A stretch of 35,265 nt of DNA from an uncultured Christensenella sp. GTDB lineage: Bacteria; Bacillota; Clostridia; Christensenellales; UBA3700. Both the position numbers and the translations under genes were made by a program. The stretch lies in the NCBI GenBank assembly GCA_910584035.1, contig CAJTZR010000006.1:1-35265 (forward strand). Direction: 5' to 3'. Under the pieces are notes generated by a model. The model searched no databases and was not told where the DNA came from. It saw nothing but the letters and a program-made list of their open reading frames with translations. Shown here piece after piece: positions 17,566-25,301 of the stretch; positions within the stretch are counted from its first letter, which is position 1; every line of letters begins with the position of its first letter.

Positions 17566-17751
17566 TTCACTTTTAAATTAATTAAGCATATTAATAATTA
17601 AATGTATGTTTGGTTGTCAGTTTTGTAATTTTGTTTTTATATCATTATACTATTGAGTATTGTGAATATATTTATATAAAAGACAAATAAATATCATAAC
17701 AAAAAATCAATAAAAAAATTTAAAAATTAATAATTTTATTATTTTATATAA

Positions 17752-17781
17752 TTGACTAATTTTATTCTATTGTGATAAAAT
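17752..17781 (+). promoter_or_regulatory. Promoter of the aminotransferase gene
   Basis: TTGACT at 17752-17757, an 18-base spacer and TAAAAT at 17776-17781, 20 bases before the CDS; the leader is very short and contains GGAGG. Confidence 0.6.
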
Positions 17782-17801
17782 AGGAAAAACGGAGGTTATT
17801 T

Positions 17802-19082
17802 ATGTTTTATCGTGACAAATCAAAAGATTTTTTGAAAAAAGAACTAGAGAAAGAACAATCAGTTTATAATGATATTTTAGCTCAAAATATCAATATAGAT
17901 ATTTCAAGAGGTAAGCCTTGTAAAGAGCAACTTGACCTTTCTATGGAAATGTTAAATACAATCAATAGCATAAGCGATTTGCCAGAAAGTGGTGCAGATA
18001 TTCGTAACTATGGCGGTTTAGAAGGTTTGCCTGCTATGAGAGAGTTATTTGCAGAAATGCTTGAGGTTAAGGCTAGCAATGTTATTGTTGGTGGTAATAG
18101 TAGTTTGAATATGATGTATGACACAATTCAAAGATGTATGCAATTTGGTGTTTTAGGTGGTACACCTTGGAACAAACTTGAAAAAGTTAAATTCTTATGC
18201 CCAGCACCAGGTTATGATAGACACTTTAGTTTAACTGCTTGTTTTGGTATAGAGTTAATTACTATTCCAATGGATAATAATGGACCTATTATGGACCTTG
18301 TTGAAAGATTGGTTGCTGAGGACGAGAGTATTAAAGGTATATGGTGCGTTCCAAAGTATTCTAATCCAACTGGTATTGTGTTTAGTGACGAAGTTGTTGA
18401 AAGGCTTGCAAAAATGTCAACAAAAGCACAAGATTTTAGAATCTTTTGGGATAATGCTTATGTTGTACACGATTTATACGATAATACTGTGCCTTTGAAA
18501 AACATTTATGCAGAATGTGTTGCCAATGGTCATCCAAACAGAGTATTCATTTTTGCTAGCACATCTAAAATTACATTCCCAGGTGCTGGCGTAGCTTGTT
18601 TTGCAACATCAGAGGATAATGTAAAAGATGCTTTAAAGACTATGAAGTTCCAAACAATTGGACCAGATAAACTTAATCAATATATGCACATTAAATTTTT
18701 AAAGAATATGGATGGTGTGCGTGAGCATATGAAAAAACAAGCTGCAATTATAAGACCAAAGTTTGATACAATATTAAATGTACTTGAGGACGAGTTTGGT
18801 GTAGGTTGTGATATCGCAAACTGGAGTCACCCACGAGGCGGTTACTTTATTAGCTATAATGTGTTGAATGGTTGTGCTAAAAGAGTTTATGAACTTTGCA
18901 AACAAGCTGGTTTAGTAATAACTACAGTAGGTGATACATATCCATACGGCAAAGACGATAATGACAGCAATATTAGAATAGCTCCAACATTTACAAATAC
19001 AAATCAATTAGATGTTGCTTGCAAAATTTTAGTTTGCAGTACAAAAATTGCTTGCATTGAAAAAATACTTAGTGAAAAATAA
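17802..19082 (+). CDS. PLP-dependent aminotransferase, aspartate aminotransferase type Ic
   Basis: A 426-residue cytoplasmic fold-type I PLP enzyme. Motifs in order: ISRGKPC near residue 34, RNYGGLEGLP (68-77), the PLP-phosphate region VGGNSS, CPAPGYDRH, the pyridine-contacting N188 in KYSNPTG, D217 in FWDNAY and the Schiff-base lysine K256 in STSKITFPGAG. These spacings and the unusual phrases (ISRGKP, PAPGYDRH, TSKITFPGAG) fit the PF12897 subgroup Ic, in which characterised members transfer the amino group between aspartate and 2-oxoglutarate. It is followed 15 bases later by an FMN reductase gene. GGAGG precedes the ATG. Confidence 0.85.
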   Translation: MFYRDKSKDFLKKELEKEQSVYNDILAQNINIDISRGKPCKEQLDLSMEMLNTINSISDLPESGADIRNYGGLEGLPAMRELFAEMLEVKASNVIVGGNSSLNMMYDTIQRCMQFGVLGGTPWNKLEKVKFLCPAPGYDRHFSLTACFGIELITIPMDNNGPIMDLVERLVAEDESIKGIWCVPKYSNPTGIVFSDEVVERLAKMSTKAQDFRIFWDNAYVVHDLYDNTVPLKNIYAECVANGHPNRVFIFASTSKITFPGAGVACFATSEDNVKDALKTMKFQTIGPDKLNQYMHIKFLKNMDGVREHMKKQAAIIRPKFDTILNVLEDEFGVGCDIANWSHPRGGYFISYNVLNGCAKRVYELCKQAGLVITTVGDTYPYGKDDNDSNIRIAPTFTNTNQLDVACKILVCSTKIACIEKILSEK

Positions 19083-19097
19083 TTTAAAAATAAAACT

Positions 19098-19637
19098 ATG
19101 AATAAAAAAGTTTTGATTTTATCTGGTAGTCCTAGAAAGGGTGGTAATTCCGATTTATTGTGTGACGAGTTTTATCGTGGTGCAGTAGATAGTGGTAACG
19201 AGGTAAAAAAGATTAGAGTTGCTGAAAAGAAAATCGTCTTTTGCACGGGATGTTATTACTGCAAAAAGTCGGGTGGTAAATGTGCTATCGTTGACGATAT
19301 GGCAGATGTATTGCAAGATATTATTGACTCCGATGTTATAGTGCTTGCAAGTCCTGTTTACTTTTACTCTATTGATGCACAATTAAAAGCCTTAATTGAC
19401 AGAACTGTTGCACGTTGGCTTGAGGTAAAGGATAAGGAATTTTATTATATAGCAACTTGTGCAGACGAGGAAAATCAATCTTGTGAAACTACTTTTGCTT
19501 GTTTTAGGGGGTATGCTGATTGCGTTGAGGGTGCCGTTGAAAAAGGTATTATTTATGGTAGTGGCGTATACGAAAAGGGCGAGATAAAGAATAAAGTACA
19601 AATGCAACAAGCATATCAAATGGGACTAAATGTTTAA
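19098..19637 (+). CDS. NAD(P)H-dependent FMN reductase / iron-sulfur flavoprotein-like
   Basis: A 179-residue flavodoxin-fold protein. SGSPRKGGNSDLLCDEF (residues 9-25) is the phosphate-binding loop of the NADPH-dependent FMN reductase family. CTGCYYCKKSGGKC (50-63) is the cysteine cluster found in many anaerobic relatives (Isf-like C-x2-C-x2-C). ASPVYFYSIDAQLKALIDR is the second FMN-contact segment. The role is likely electron transfer or quinone/FMN reduction in the cytoplasm; whether an Fe-S cluster is bound is not decided by the sequence. It lies 15 bases after the aminotransferase, without a good ribosome binding site, so expression is probably linked. Confidence 0.85.
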   Translation: MNKKVLILSGSPRKGGNSDLLCDEFYRGAVDSGNEVKKIRVAEKKIVFCTGCYYCKKSGGKCAIVDDMADVLQDIIDSDVIVLASPVYFYSIDAQLKALIDRTVARWLEVKDKEFYYIATCADEENQSCETTFACFRGYADCVEGAVEKGIIYGSGVYEKGEIKNKVQMQQAYQMGLNV

Positions 19638-19644
19638 AAAACAA

Positions 19645-19662
19645 TCAAAAATCGGTATTAAA
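19645..19662 (+). repeat. Short intergenic motif, copy B
   Basis: TCAAAAATCGGTATTAAA, identical over 18 bases to 14720-14737, placed 7 bases after the stop codon and just before the terminator. Confidence 0.5.
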
Positions 19663-19667
19663 ATGCA

Positions 19668-19700
19668 AAAAATTCCAGTGTAAGCTGGAATTTTTGTTTT
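19668..19700 (+). terminator. Rho-independent terminator
   Basis: AAAAATTCCAG (19668-19678) pairs with CTGGAATTTTT (19685-19695) around a 6-base loop, followed by GTTTT. It closes the aminotransferase/flavoprotein unit. Confidence 0.85.
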
Positions 19701-19827
19701 ATATAGTTTATTATTTTAAATAATCAATAAACTATAAATAATATAGTGTAAAAATATTTTGTATTTATATGTGCCTATTAAATTTAAAAGTCAGTTGGAA
19801 AATTAAATTTTAATAATAATTTTGTAA

Positions 19828-19857
19828 AATGTAGCAAAAACTTGTTTTTGCTACATT
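19828..19857 (-). terminator. Rho-independent terminator of the GH31 gene
   Basis: TGTAGCAAAAA (19830-19840) and TTTTTGCTACA (19845-19855) pair perfectly, with two more A-T pairs outside and a CTTG loop; the minus strand continues into a T run. It lies 26 bases beyond the GH31 stop. Confidence 0.8.
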
Positions 19858-19882
19858 ATTATAAAACAAATTAAATTATAAA

Positions 19883-21412
19883 TTAGTCCTCTTTAACTTT
19901 TGTTAGATAAATAAGTTCATCAATTGGTGCTGGTATTATGACTACCTCATTGCTGTATATTTTATCTTGGTATTGCCATTTGCCATCTGGTACATAAACC
20001 ATTTTTGTAGTATGGCATCTATCCAAAACTGGTGCAACCAAAATATCGCTTCCCAACATATATTGGCTTGTAATTTTTTGATAGCCTTTATTAGGAAATT
20101 CATATTCCATATATCTAACAATCGGCTCACCTGTAACACTTGCGTGTTTTACAAGTTCAAGAATGTAATCAGAGTATTTTGTATGCAAATCAATAGTTTT
20201 TAGACAAATGTTTTTTAATTCCTCATTTATTGTCCAAATATCCAAACTAAATTGCATCATTGGCATAAGGCAAGATGCCTCAGCATATCTAGCAAAAAGT
20301 TCATTATCAAAACTTGATTTATCTTTATTTTTAAAGTCACCCATTTGACCGCCACCAATCATATCTGGACAACCATATAAATAACCAGTAATACCTTGAG
20401 TTAGTGTGTTAGGTAGTAATGCACCTAATCCTAAAATGCCCCATTTATGTGATTTATCGGCAAGTCTTTGTGCAATTCCACGGCAACCAAATTGGAAACA
20501 AGCACGCAACTCATTAAAATCAAAATCAATTGCAGATTCCGCCCATAACTTACTTTGAGTATTTGCATCAACACTGCCATAAGTAATATCGTCATCTTTG
20601 TAGTACATTGCATCGCCAGCATCTTGTTTAAAGCCGTCAACACCAAATTCATCGATTAGCTTTTTAGTGTAATCAGTAAACCAAGTCATTGCCATTGGAT
20701 TTGAAAGGTCAAGTATTGCATCTTTTCCATTCCACCAATCACGCATAGCGATATTATTTTCCTTATCTTTTACAAGTAAATTATTATTTGCAAGATATTC
20801 ATAATGTATAGATTTTGGACTGACAAAAGGACATATCCACAATATTACTTTAAAACCAAGTTGGTGTAACTCATTACACATATTTTTAGCATCTGTAAAT
20901 TTTGTTGGGGCAAAATCCCACTCACCAAATTGAGTTTGCCAACCATCGTCAATTATAAGTTCACCAGCTGGCATACCATTGTCAAGTATACTTTTTGCAT
21001 AATTTAAAATATTTTCTTGTGTTTGGTTATGCTCAAATTGAATCCAAGTACAATATTGAGGAATTTTAAACATTATTGGGTTAGGATGTTTGCCATCTGG
21101 TTGCATAAAATGCTGTACAGCGTATAAATAAGCACCTTTTAAAGTTTTATCTTCTGCTTCATATAACTTAATTTCCGCTTTTTTACTTATGCAAGTTATT
21201 ACACCTAAAAAGAAAGTTGTTTTGTATCCTTTTTCACTATAAATTACTCTACCTTTACTGCTTACCCATAAAGTATTAGATTGCCCATAGCTTCGTACAA
21301 TAGTATTATTTGCATAATATACAGATTTGCGACTAAGTGGGGTAAAAAAGCCTATGTTAGTATCACCACCATACCAGTACTCGTCTTTTAGCATCTTTAC
21401 TTTTAGTTTCAT
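19883..21412 (-). CDS. Glycoside hydrolase family 31, MYORG/alpha-galactosidase-like clade
   Basis: A 509-residue enzyme with no signal peptide, so cytoplasmic. After an N-terminal beta domain (EYWYGGDTNIGFFTPLSR) comes a TIM barrel: ELIIDDGWQT, FKVILWICPFVSP, then VDGFKQDAGD with the presumed nucleophile D264. The usual GH31 WSGDN acid/base motif is absent. Instead RLADKSHKWG followed by GYLYGCPDMIGGG matches what I recall of MYORG and related bacterial alpha-galactosidases, where the Asp of this D-K motif (here D319) is the acid/base. Alpha-galactosidase activity is therefore plausible, but substrate specificity in GH31 is broad. GGAGG precedes the ATG at 21412. The gene has its own promoter and terminator. 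Confidence 0.85.
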   Translation of the reverse strand: MKLKVKMLKDEYWYGGDTNIGFFTPLSRKSVYYANNTIVRSYGQSNTLWVSSKGRVIYSEKGYKTTFFLGVITCISKKAEIKLYEAEDKTLKGAYLYAVQHFMQPDGKHPNPIMFKIPQYCTWIQFEHNQTQENILNYAKSILDNGMPAGELIIDDGWQTQFGEWDFAPTKFTDAKNMCNELHQLGFKVILWICPFVSPKSIHYEYLANNNLLVKDKENNIAMRDWWNGKDAILDLSNPMAMTWFTDYTKKLIDEFGVDGFKQDAGDAMYYKDDDITYGSVDANTQSKLWAESAIDFDFNELRACFQFGCRGIAQRLADKSHKWGILGLGALLPNTLTQGITGYLYGCPDMIGGGQMGDFKNKDKSSFDNELFARYAEASCLMPMMQFSLDIWTINEELKNICLKTIDLHTKYSDYILELVKHASVTGEPIVRYMEYEFPNKGYQKITSQYMLGSDILVAPVLDRCHTTKMVYVPDGKWQYQDKIYSNEVVIIPAPIDELIYLTKVKED

Positions 21413-21472
21413 AATTCCTCCAAATTTATTAAATTGTTATAAAATTTATTTTAACTATTAAAATTTACATTT

Positions 21473-21491
21473 TACGCTATAATTAAGCGTA
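21473..21491. promoter_or_regulatory. Inverted repeat, candidate sugar-regulator operator
   Basis: TACGCT and AGCGTA flank a 7-base AT spacer, inside the GH31 leader between promoter and start codon, where a repressor would block transcription. Confidence 0.35.
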
Positions 21492-21522
21492 TTAATTATG
21501 CTATTTTGGTAGCTTTGTATTA

Positions 21523-21551
21523 ATTATATCATAATAGATAATTCAAATCAA
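21523..21551 (-). promoter_or_regulatory. Sigma-A-type promoter of the GH31 gene
   Basis: On the minus strand TTGATT (21546-21551), a 17-base spacer and a perfect TATAAT (21523-21528), leaving a leader of about 100 bases. Confidence 0.65.
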
Positions 21552-21716
21552 GTGAAAGTTTAGCCATTATATGGCTTTATTTTGTTGCTTTTAGTTTTTT
21601 GAGAGCAATATTATAATAAAAGTTATATTTATTTCACATAATTAAGTAAATAGGAGTGTTTTTGTTGTATTTAACAGGAACTTGATTAATGAAATTTAAA
21701 AAATGTGTTAAAATTA

Positions 21717-21745
21717 TTGACAAAAAAGTATTTTTAGCATATACT
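21717..21745 (+). promoter_or_regulatory. Strong sigma-A promoter of the csoR-ATPase operon
   Basis: A perfect TTGACA at 21717-21722, 17-base spacer and TATACT at 21740-21745. Transcription should begin near 21752, directly against the C-rich operator. Confidence 0.8.
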
Positions 21746-21756
21746 ATGAATGTAGA

Positions 21757-21783
21757 TACCCCCCCCCACACGGGGTAGGGGTA
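21757..21783 (+). promoter_or_regulatory. CsoR operator with nine-C tract
   Basis: TACCC at 21757 runs into nine consecutive C (21759-21767), then ACAC and two tandem GGGGTA units (21772-21777, 21778-21783). TACCCC facing GGGGTA is the known pseudo-palindrome of Cu(I)-sensing CsoR proteins. Its place just downstream of the -10 element fits repression that is lifted by copper. Confidence 0.75.
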
Positions 21784-21797
21784 AAAAGGAGAATAGT

Positions 21798-22049
21798 ATG
21801 GTAGATAAAAATGTGGATAATCGATTAGCTACAATTGAGGGGCATATTCGTGGAGTAAGACAAATGGTTGCTGATGGTAAAGATTGCTCAGATGTGCTAC
21901 TGCAGTTGTCAGCAATTGAATCAGCGGTAAAAAAATTAAGCAAAACAATTTTAAGAAATCATATTGAACATTGCGTTAAAGATAGTGTTACAAATGGTGA
22001 TTTATCAGCACTTGATAGATTAAATGATGTGTTGGATAAGTATAAATAA
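21798..22049 (+). CDS. csoR: CsoR-family copper-sensing repressor
   Basis: An 83-residue all-helical DUF156 protein. C30 (GKDC), H55 and C59 (RNHIEHC) are spaced 25 and 4 residues apart, the same as the Cys-His-Cys Cu(I) site of characterised CsoR. Arg and Gln residues of the first helix (RLATIEGHIRGVRQM) match the DNA-binding surface. In apo form CsoR represses its own operon; Cu(I) releases it. The N-terminal HxHxxxH pattern of nickel-sensing RcnR is absent. AAGGAG precedes the ATG. It is the first gene of a two-gene operon with the P-type ATPase, 11 bases upstream of it, and is preceded by its likely operator. Confidence 0.9.
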   Translation: MVDKNVDNRLATIEGHIRGVRQMVADGKDCSDVLLQLSAIESAVKKLSKTILRNHIEHCVKDSVTNGDLSALDRLNDVLDKYK

Positions 22050-22060
22050 GAGGTGACAAA

Positions 22061-24682
22061 ATGAAAGAGGATAAAGAAAAAAAGTCTTGCTGTTGCGGAC
22101 ACGATAAGGACAAGGAAACAGAAAGTTGCTGCGGACACGATAAGGACAAGGAAACAGAAAGTTGCTGTTGCGGACACAACAAAGAACAAGAAACAGAAAG
22201 CTGTTGCTGTGAACACAATAAGGAAAAAGAAACAGAAATCTGTTGTTGCGGACACGATAAGGACAAAGAAACAGAAAGTTGTTGTTGTGAACACGATAAG
22301 GACAAGGAAGCAGAAAGTTGCTGTTGCGGACACGACAAAGAAAAGGAAGCAGAAAGCTGTTGCTGTGAACACAACAAGGAAAAAGAAGCAGAAAGTTGCT
22401 GTTGTGGTCACGATAAGGACAAAGAAGCAGAAAGTTGTTGCTGTGGACACGATAAGGAAAAAGAAGCGGAAAGTTGTTGTTGTGGACACGATAAGGAAAA
22501 AGAAACAGAAAATTGTTGTTGCGGACACGATAAAGAAAAGGAAACAGAAAGTTGTTGTTGCGGACACGATAAAGAAAAGGAAACAGAAAGTTGCTGTTGC
22601 GGACACAGCGAGCATAAAGGAAATCAATTAAATTGTTGTGGTATTGAGAAAAAGTCAAGTTGCTCTTGTTGCGGAACTGGAAAACATTCAAGTGGTAATG
22701 CAAAAAGAGATAATATTATAAATATTGTTAAACTTTTGGTGTCTTTAGCATTTTTAATTGCAGGCTATTTTAATTGGCATCATATATCAGCCTCTGCACC
22801 TTGGACAATAGCATTTTATTATGTAAATCCTGCTTGGGTTGCATTGATAATTTGTGGTATACCTATTTTGGTAGGTGCAGTAAAATCTTTGGCACGAAAA
22901 AAGATAACAGCATCTGTATTGATAAGTGTTGCAATGATATCGGCAGTTATATTAGAGATTGTTGGCTTCTTTTATCAAATAGACTCAAGCGGACATTCTC
23001 ACAGCTATGTTTTTGTTGCTGCGGAAGTAGCTTTCTTAATGGCTATTGGTGGTGCGATTGAAGATTTTACTGTTAAAAAGAGTCGTGCTGGTATTGAAAG
23101 ATTGGTTGGTTTAATACCAAAAGAAGCGTTTGTTAAAGTGGAAAATGGTTTAGAAAAAAGACCACTAGAAGAAATAAAAATAGGTGATATAGTTGTTATA
23201 AAAGCTGGCGAGCAAATTAGTGTTGATGGTGAGATTGTAAGTGGTTTAGCATTTATAGACCAATCATCTGTAACTGGTGAGTATGCATTGGCGGAACTTA
23301 GCGAGGGTGATAAAGTTTATGGCGGAACTTTTAATAAAGTTGGTGTTATTGAAGTAAAAGTTACAAAGTTACTTGCTGATATGACTATTGCTAAAATGGC
23401 TAAATTGGTTGAGGAAGCAGAAGGTAAAAAAGCTCCTATATCTAGAGTAGCAGATAAATGGGCAAGTATAATTGTTCCAACTGCAATCGGACTTGCAATT
23501 TTAGTAGGCATTATTGCATATTTTGCTTTTAAAGTGTCAATATTTGAGGCAATTATAAGAACAATTACAGTACTAATTGTATTCTGTCCTTGTTCACTTG
23601 CACTGGCAACACCAACAGCAATCGCTGCAGGGCTAGGTAATTCAGCAAAAAATGGTGTACTTGTAAAAAGTGGTGCTAGTCTAGAGGTTATTAGTAAATG
23701 TGATGTAGTATGTTTTGATAAAACTGGAACATTGACAAAAGGTGAAATAATTGTAAGCGACATTGCTATTGATAACATAACAGAAAGCGAATTGCTAAAA
23801 TATGCTGGTAGTTTGGAATTAATGTCAGAGCATCCACTTGCAACTGCAGTTGTTAATAAAGCAAATGATATAACTTTTGAAAAGGTTAACAATTTTGAAA
23901 CATTGCAAGGTATTGGTGTTAAGGGTATAGTTGCAGATAAAGAAGTCAGTGTTATTGCATATAGTGAGGCAGTTAAAACTGGTGTTAGTAAGGAAAGTTT
24001 AAAAGCAAAAGCTGAGGAATTTTTAAATCAAGGTAAAACTGTTGTAAGTGTTATTATTGATGGTGAGGAAAAAGGTATTATAACTTTTGCAGATACCATA
24101 CGAGAATATGCACGTGAGGTAGTTGCTAAACTTAATGCTATGGGTAAAAAGACAGTTATGCTTACTGGCGATAATGAGAAAAGTGCAAAGTTTATTGCTG
24201 AAAAATGCGGTATATCTGAGGTGAAATTTGGTTTGCTTCCAGAACAAAAGCTGCAAGAAATTGAAAGTATGCAAAAGCAAGGTCTTAAAGTTTGTATGAT
24301 TGGTGATGGAATAAATGACGCACCATCTCTAAAACTTGCAGATTGTTCAATCGCAATGGGTGCATTAGGCAGTGACATTGCAATTGAAACAGCGGATATG
24401 GCAATTTTAAATAGCGATATGAATAAAATCGTTTATTGCGTAAAACATTCTAAGCGTACTTTATTTACTATAAAGCGTAACATTGTTTTAGCAATGACTG
24501 TAAACTTTATAAGCATAATATTATCTTTGTTTGGAATATTTGACCCAATGACTGGTGCGATTATGCACAATGTAACTTCAGTTGCTGTAGTATTATCTTC
24601 TGCATTGTTGTTGATAAATCGTAAAGAGAATAGACAAAAAATAAATGCAGAGTCTGCATCAGAGCAAATAGAAGCTGAATAA
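22061..24682 (+). CDS. P1B-type heavy-metal ATPase with Cys-His tandem-repeat N-terminus
   Basis: An 873-residue metal-exporting ATPase. Residues 10-190 are fourteen tandem units of CCC-(G/E)-H-x-K-x-K-E-x-E-x type (unit 2 has only two Cys), followed by CC and CSCC clusters: about 46 cysteines before the first membrane helix. No HMA domain (M-x-C-x-x-C) is present. The core is complete: A-domain VTGEY, C509-P510-C511 in the sixth-type membrane helix (FCPCSLALATPTA), D553 in DKTGT, SEHPLA, LTGDNEKSA and GDGINDAPSL. A His pair lies between the early helices (GHSHSY). The last helices end GAIMHNVTSVAVVLSSALLL rather than the CopA-type sequence. Context (csoR, operator) points to Cu(I) export; the helix signature leaves other metals open. 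AGAGGTG precedes the ATG. Confidence 0.92.
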   Translation: MKEDKEKKSCCCGHDKDKETESCCGHDKDKETESCCCGHNKEQETESCCCEHNKEKETEICCCGHDKDKETESCCCEHDKDKEAESCCCGHDKEKEAESCCCEHNKEKEAESCCCGHDKDKEAESCCCGHDKEKEAESCCCGHDKEKETENCCCGHDKEKETESCCCGHDKEKETESCCCGHSEHKGNQLNCCGIEKKSSCSCCGTGKHSSGNAKRDNIINIVKLLVSLAFLIAGYFNWHHISASAPWTIAFYYVNPAWVALIICGIPILVGAVKSLARKKITASVLISVAMISAVILEIVGFFYQIDSSGHSHSYVFVAAEVAFLMAIGGAIEDFTVKKSRAGIERLVGLIPKEAFVKVENGLEKRPLEEIKIGDIVVIKAGEQISVDGEIVSGLAFIDQSSVTGEYALAELSEGDKVYGGTFNKVGVIEVKVTKLLADMTIAKMAKLVEEAEGKKAPISRVADKWASIIVPTAIGLAILVGIIAYFAFKVSIFEAIIRTITVLIVFCPCSLALATPTAIAAGLGNSAKNGVLVKSGASLEVISKCDVVCFDKTGTLTKGEIIVSDIAIDNITESELLKYAGSLELMSEHPLATAVVNKANDITFEKVNNFETLQGIGVKGIVADKEVSVIAYSEAVKTGVSKESLKAKAEEFLNQGKTVVSVIIDGEEKGIITFADTIREYAREVVAKLNAMGKKTVMLTGDNEKSAKFIAEKCGISEVKFGLLPEQKLQEIESMQKQGLKVCMIGDGINDAPSLKLADCSIAMGALGSDIAIETADMAILNSDMNKIVYCVKHSKRTLFTIKRNIVLAMTVNFISIILSLFGIFDPMTGAIMHNVTSVAVVLSSALLLINRKENRQKINAESASEQIEAE
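22088..22606 (+). repeat. 39-base tandem repeat array inside the ATPase gene
   Basis: About 13.4 copies of a 39-base unit (one of 36), each coding 13 residues beginning TGCTGTTGCGGACAC or a close variant. Because the unit is a multiple of three, several other frames are open too, producing long shadow frames. Differences between units are mostly Gly/Glu at one position, Asp/Asn at another and Thr/Ala later, showing recent duplication with some drift. Confidence 0.95.
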
Positions 24683-24735
24683 CACTGGGTTATAAATATT
24701 GACTGTATAGTAAAGTAAATATTTCAAGTTCATTT

Positions 24736-24768
24736 AGAGACAAGGTTATTTATACACCTTGTCTCTCT
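24736..24768 (+). terminator. Rho-independent terminator of the csoR-ATPase operon
   Basis: AGAGACAAGGT (24736-24746) pairs with ACCTTGTCTCT (24756-24766) around a 9-base loop; the following T content is modest. Confidence 0.7.
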
Positions 24769-24923
24769 CTATTTGGCTTAATGAAAATCAATTGAAATAA
24801 TATTAATTTTAAAGTTAGGTTATTACAATTTATTTGATTTATTAAGTTGATATATAATTAGTTGTGATGAAAGAAAAAATATAATATGGTATTAGGTTGT
24901 TAAAGAGGATTGATAAAGCTGTT

Positions 24924-24948
24924 ATTAATCTACGTTATGTAGATTAAT
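24924..24948. repeat. Perfect inverted repeat, possible operator
   Basis: ATTAATCTAC and GTAGATTAAT with a 5-base centre and no T run behind it, so not a terminator. It lies 300 bases ahead of the GH20 promoter. Confidence 0.35.
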
Positions 24949-25245
24949 TGGATGTGTAAATTTAGTGAATCAATCAATAAATTGGATATTTAATTATTGG
25001 TAGCTATTAATAAATATAATATTTATATATTTTTTATGCTTTAAAAGTAACATTAAAACTTAATTTTATCAATGTTTTGGTTGTTTGTTGATAGTATAGA
25101 GCGTATAATATTTAAAACAATTCCTTAGATTTTTATCTACTTTATGTGGAATTTTTTATATAATTAAGTATGATTGGTTGTACAAAGATTTTACAAATTA
25201 TAAATAAATATTAAATAATTACTTGTTATGTTTATTAATTCGCTA

Positions 25246-25274
25246 TTGACATTGGTGGTTATATAAAGTATAAT
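25246..25274 (+). promoter_or_regulatory. Consensus sigma-A promoter of the GH20 gene
   Basis: TTGACA (25246-25251), 17 bases, TATAAT (25269-25274): both boxes perfect. The leader is about 20 bases and contains GAGGTG. Confidence 0.85.
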
Positions 25275-25301
25275 TAAGTTAATAAATTACGAGGTGTTAT
25301 T

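Larger units (their letters stand above)
21413..21797. other. Divergent regulatory region between GH31 and csoR, 385 bases
   Basis: Holds the GH31 promoter, an inverted repeat in its leader, the csoR promoter and the C-rich CsoR operator. No small gene is supported. Confidence 0.65.
24683..25301. other. Intergenic spacer, 619 bases
   Basis: Contains the terminator at 24736-24768, a 10-base perfect inverted repeat at 24924-24948 and the GH20 promoter. No coding sequence is supported. Confidence 0.6.

Noticed and set aside
22088..22606. CRISPR-like regular array
   Set aside because: The units are contiguous with no unique spacers, and they lie inside a reading frame.
21959..22703. Long open frames on the minus strand and other plus frames across the ATPase repeat region (hydrophobic Cys/Phe repeats or Lys/Val repeats)
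   Set aside because: They are produced by the 39-base unit being a multiple of three; they have no ribosome binding site and no recognisable fold, while the plus frame continues into a complete ATPase.
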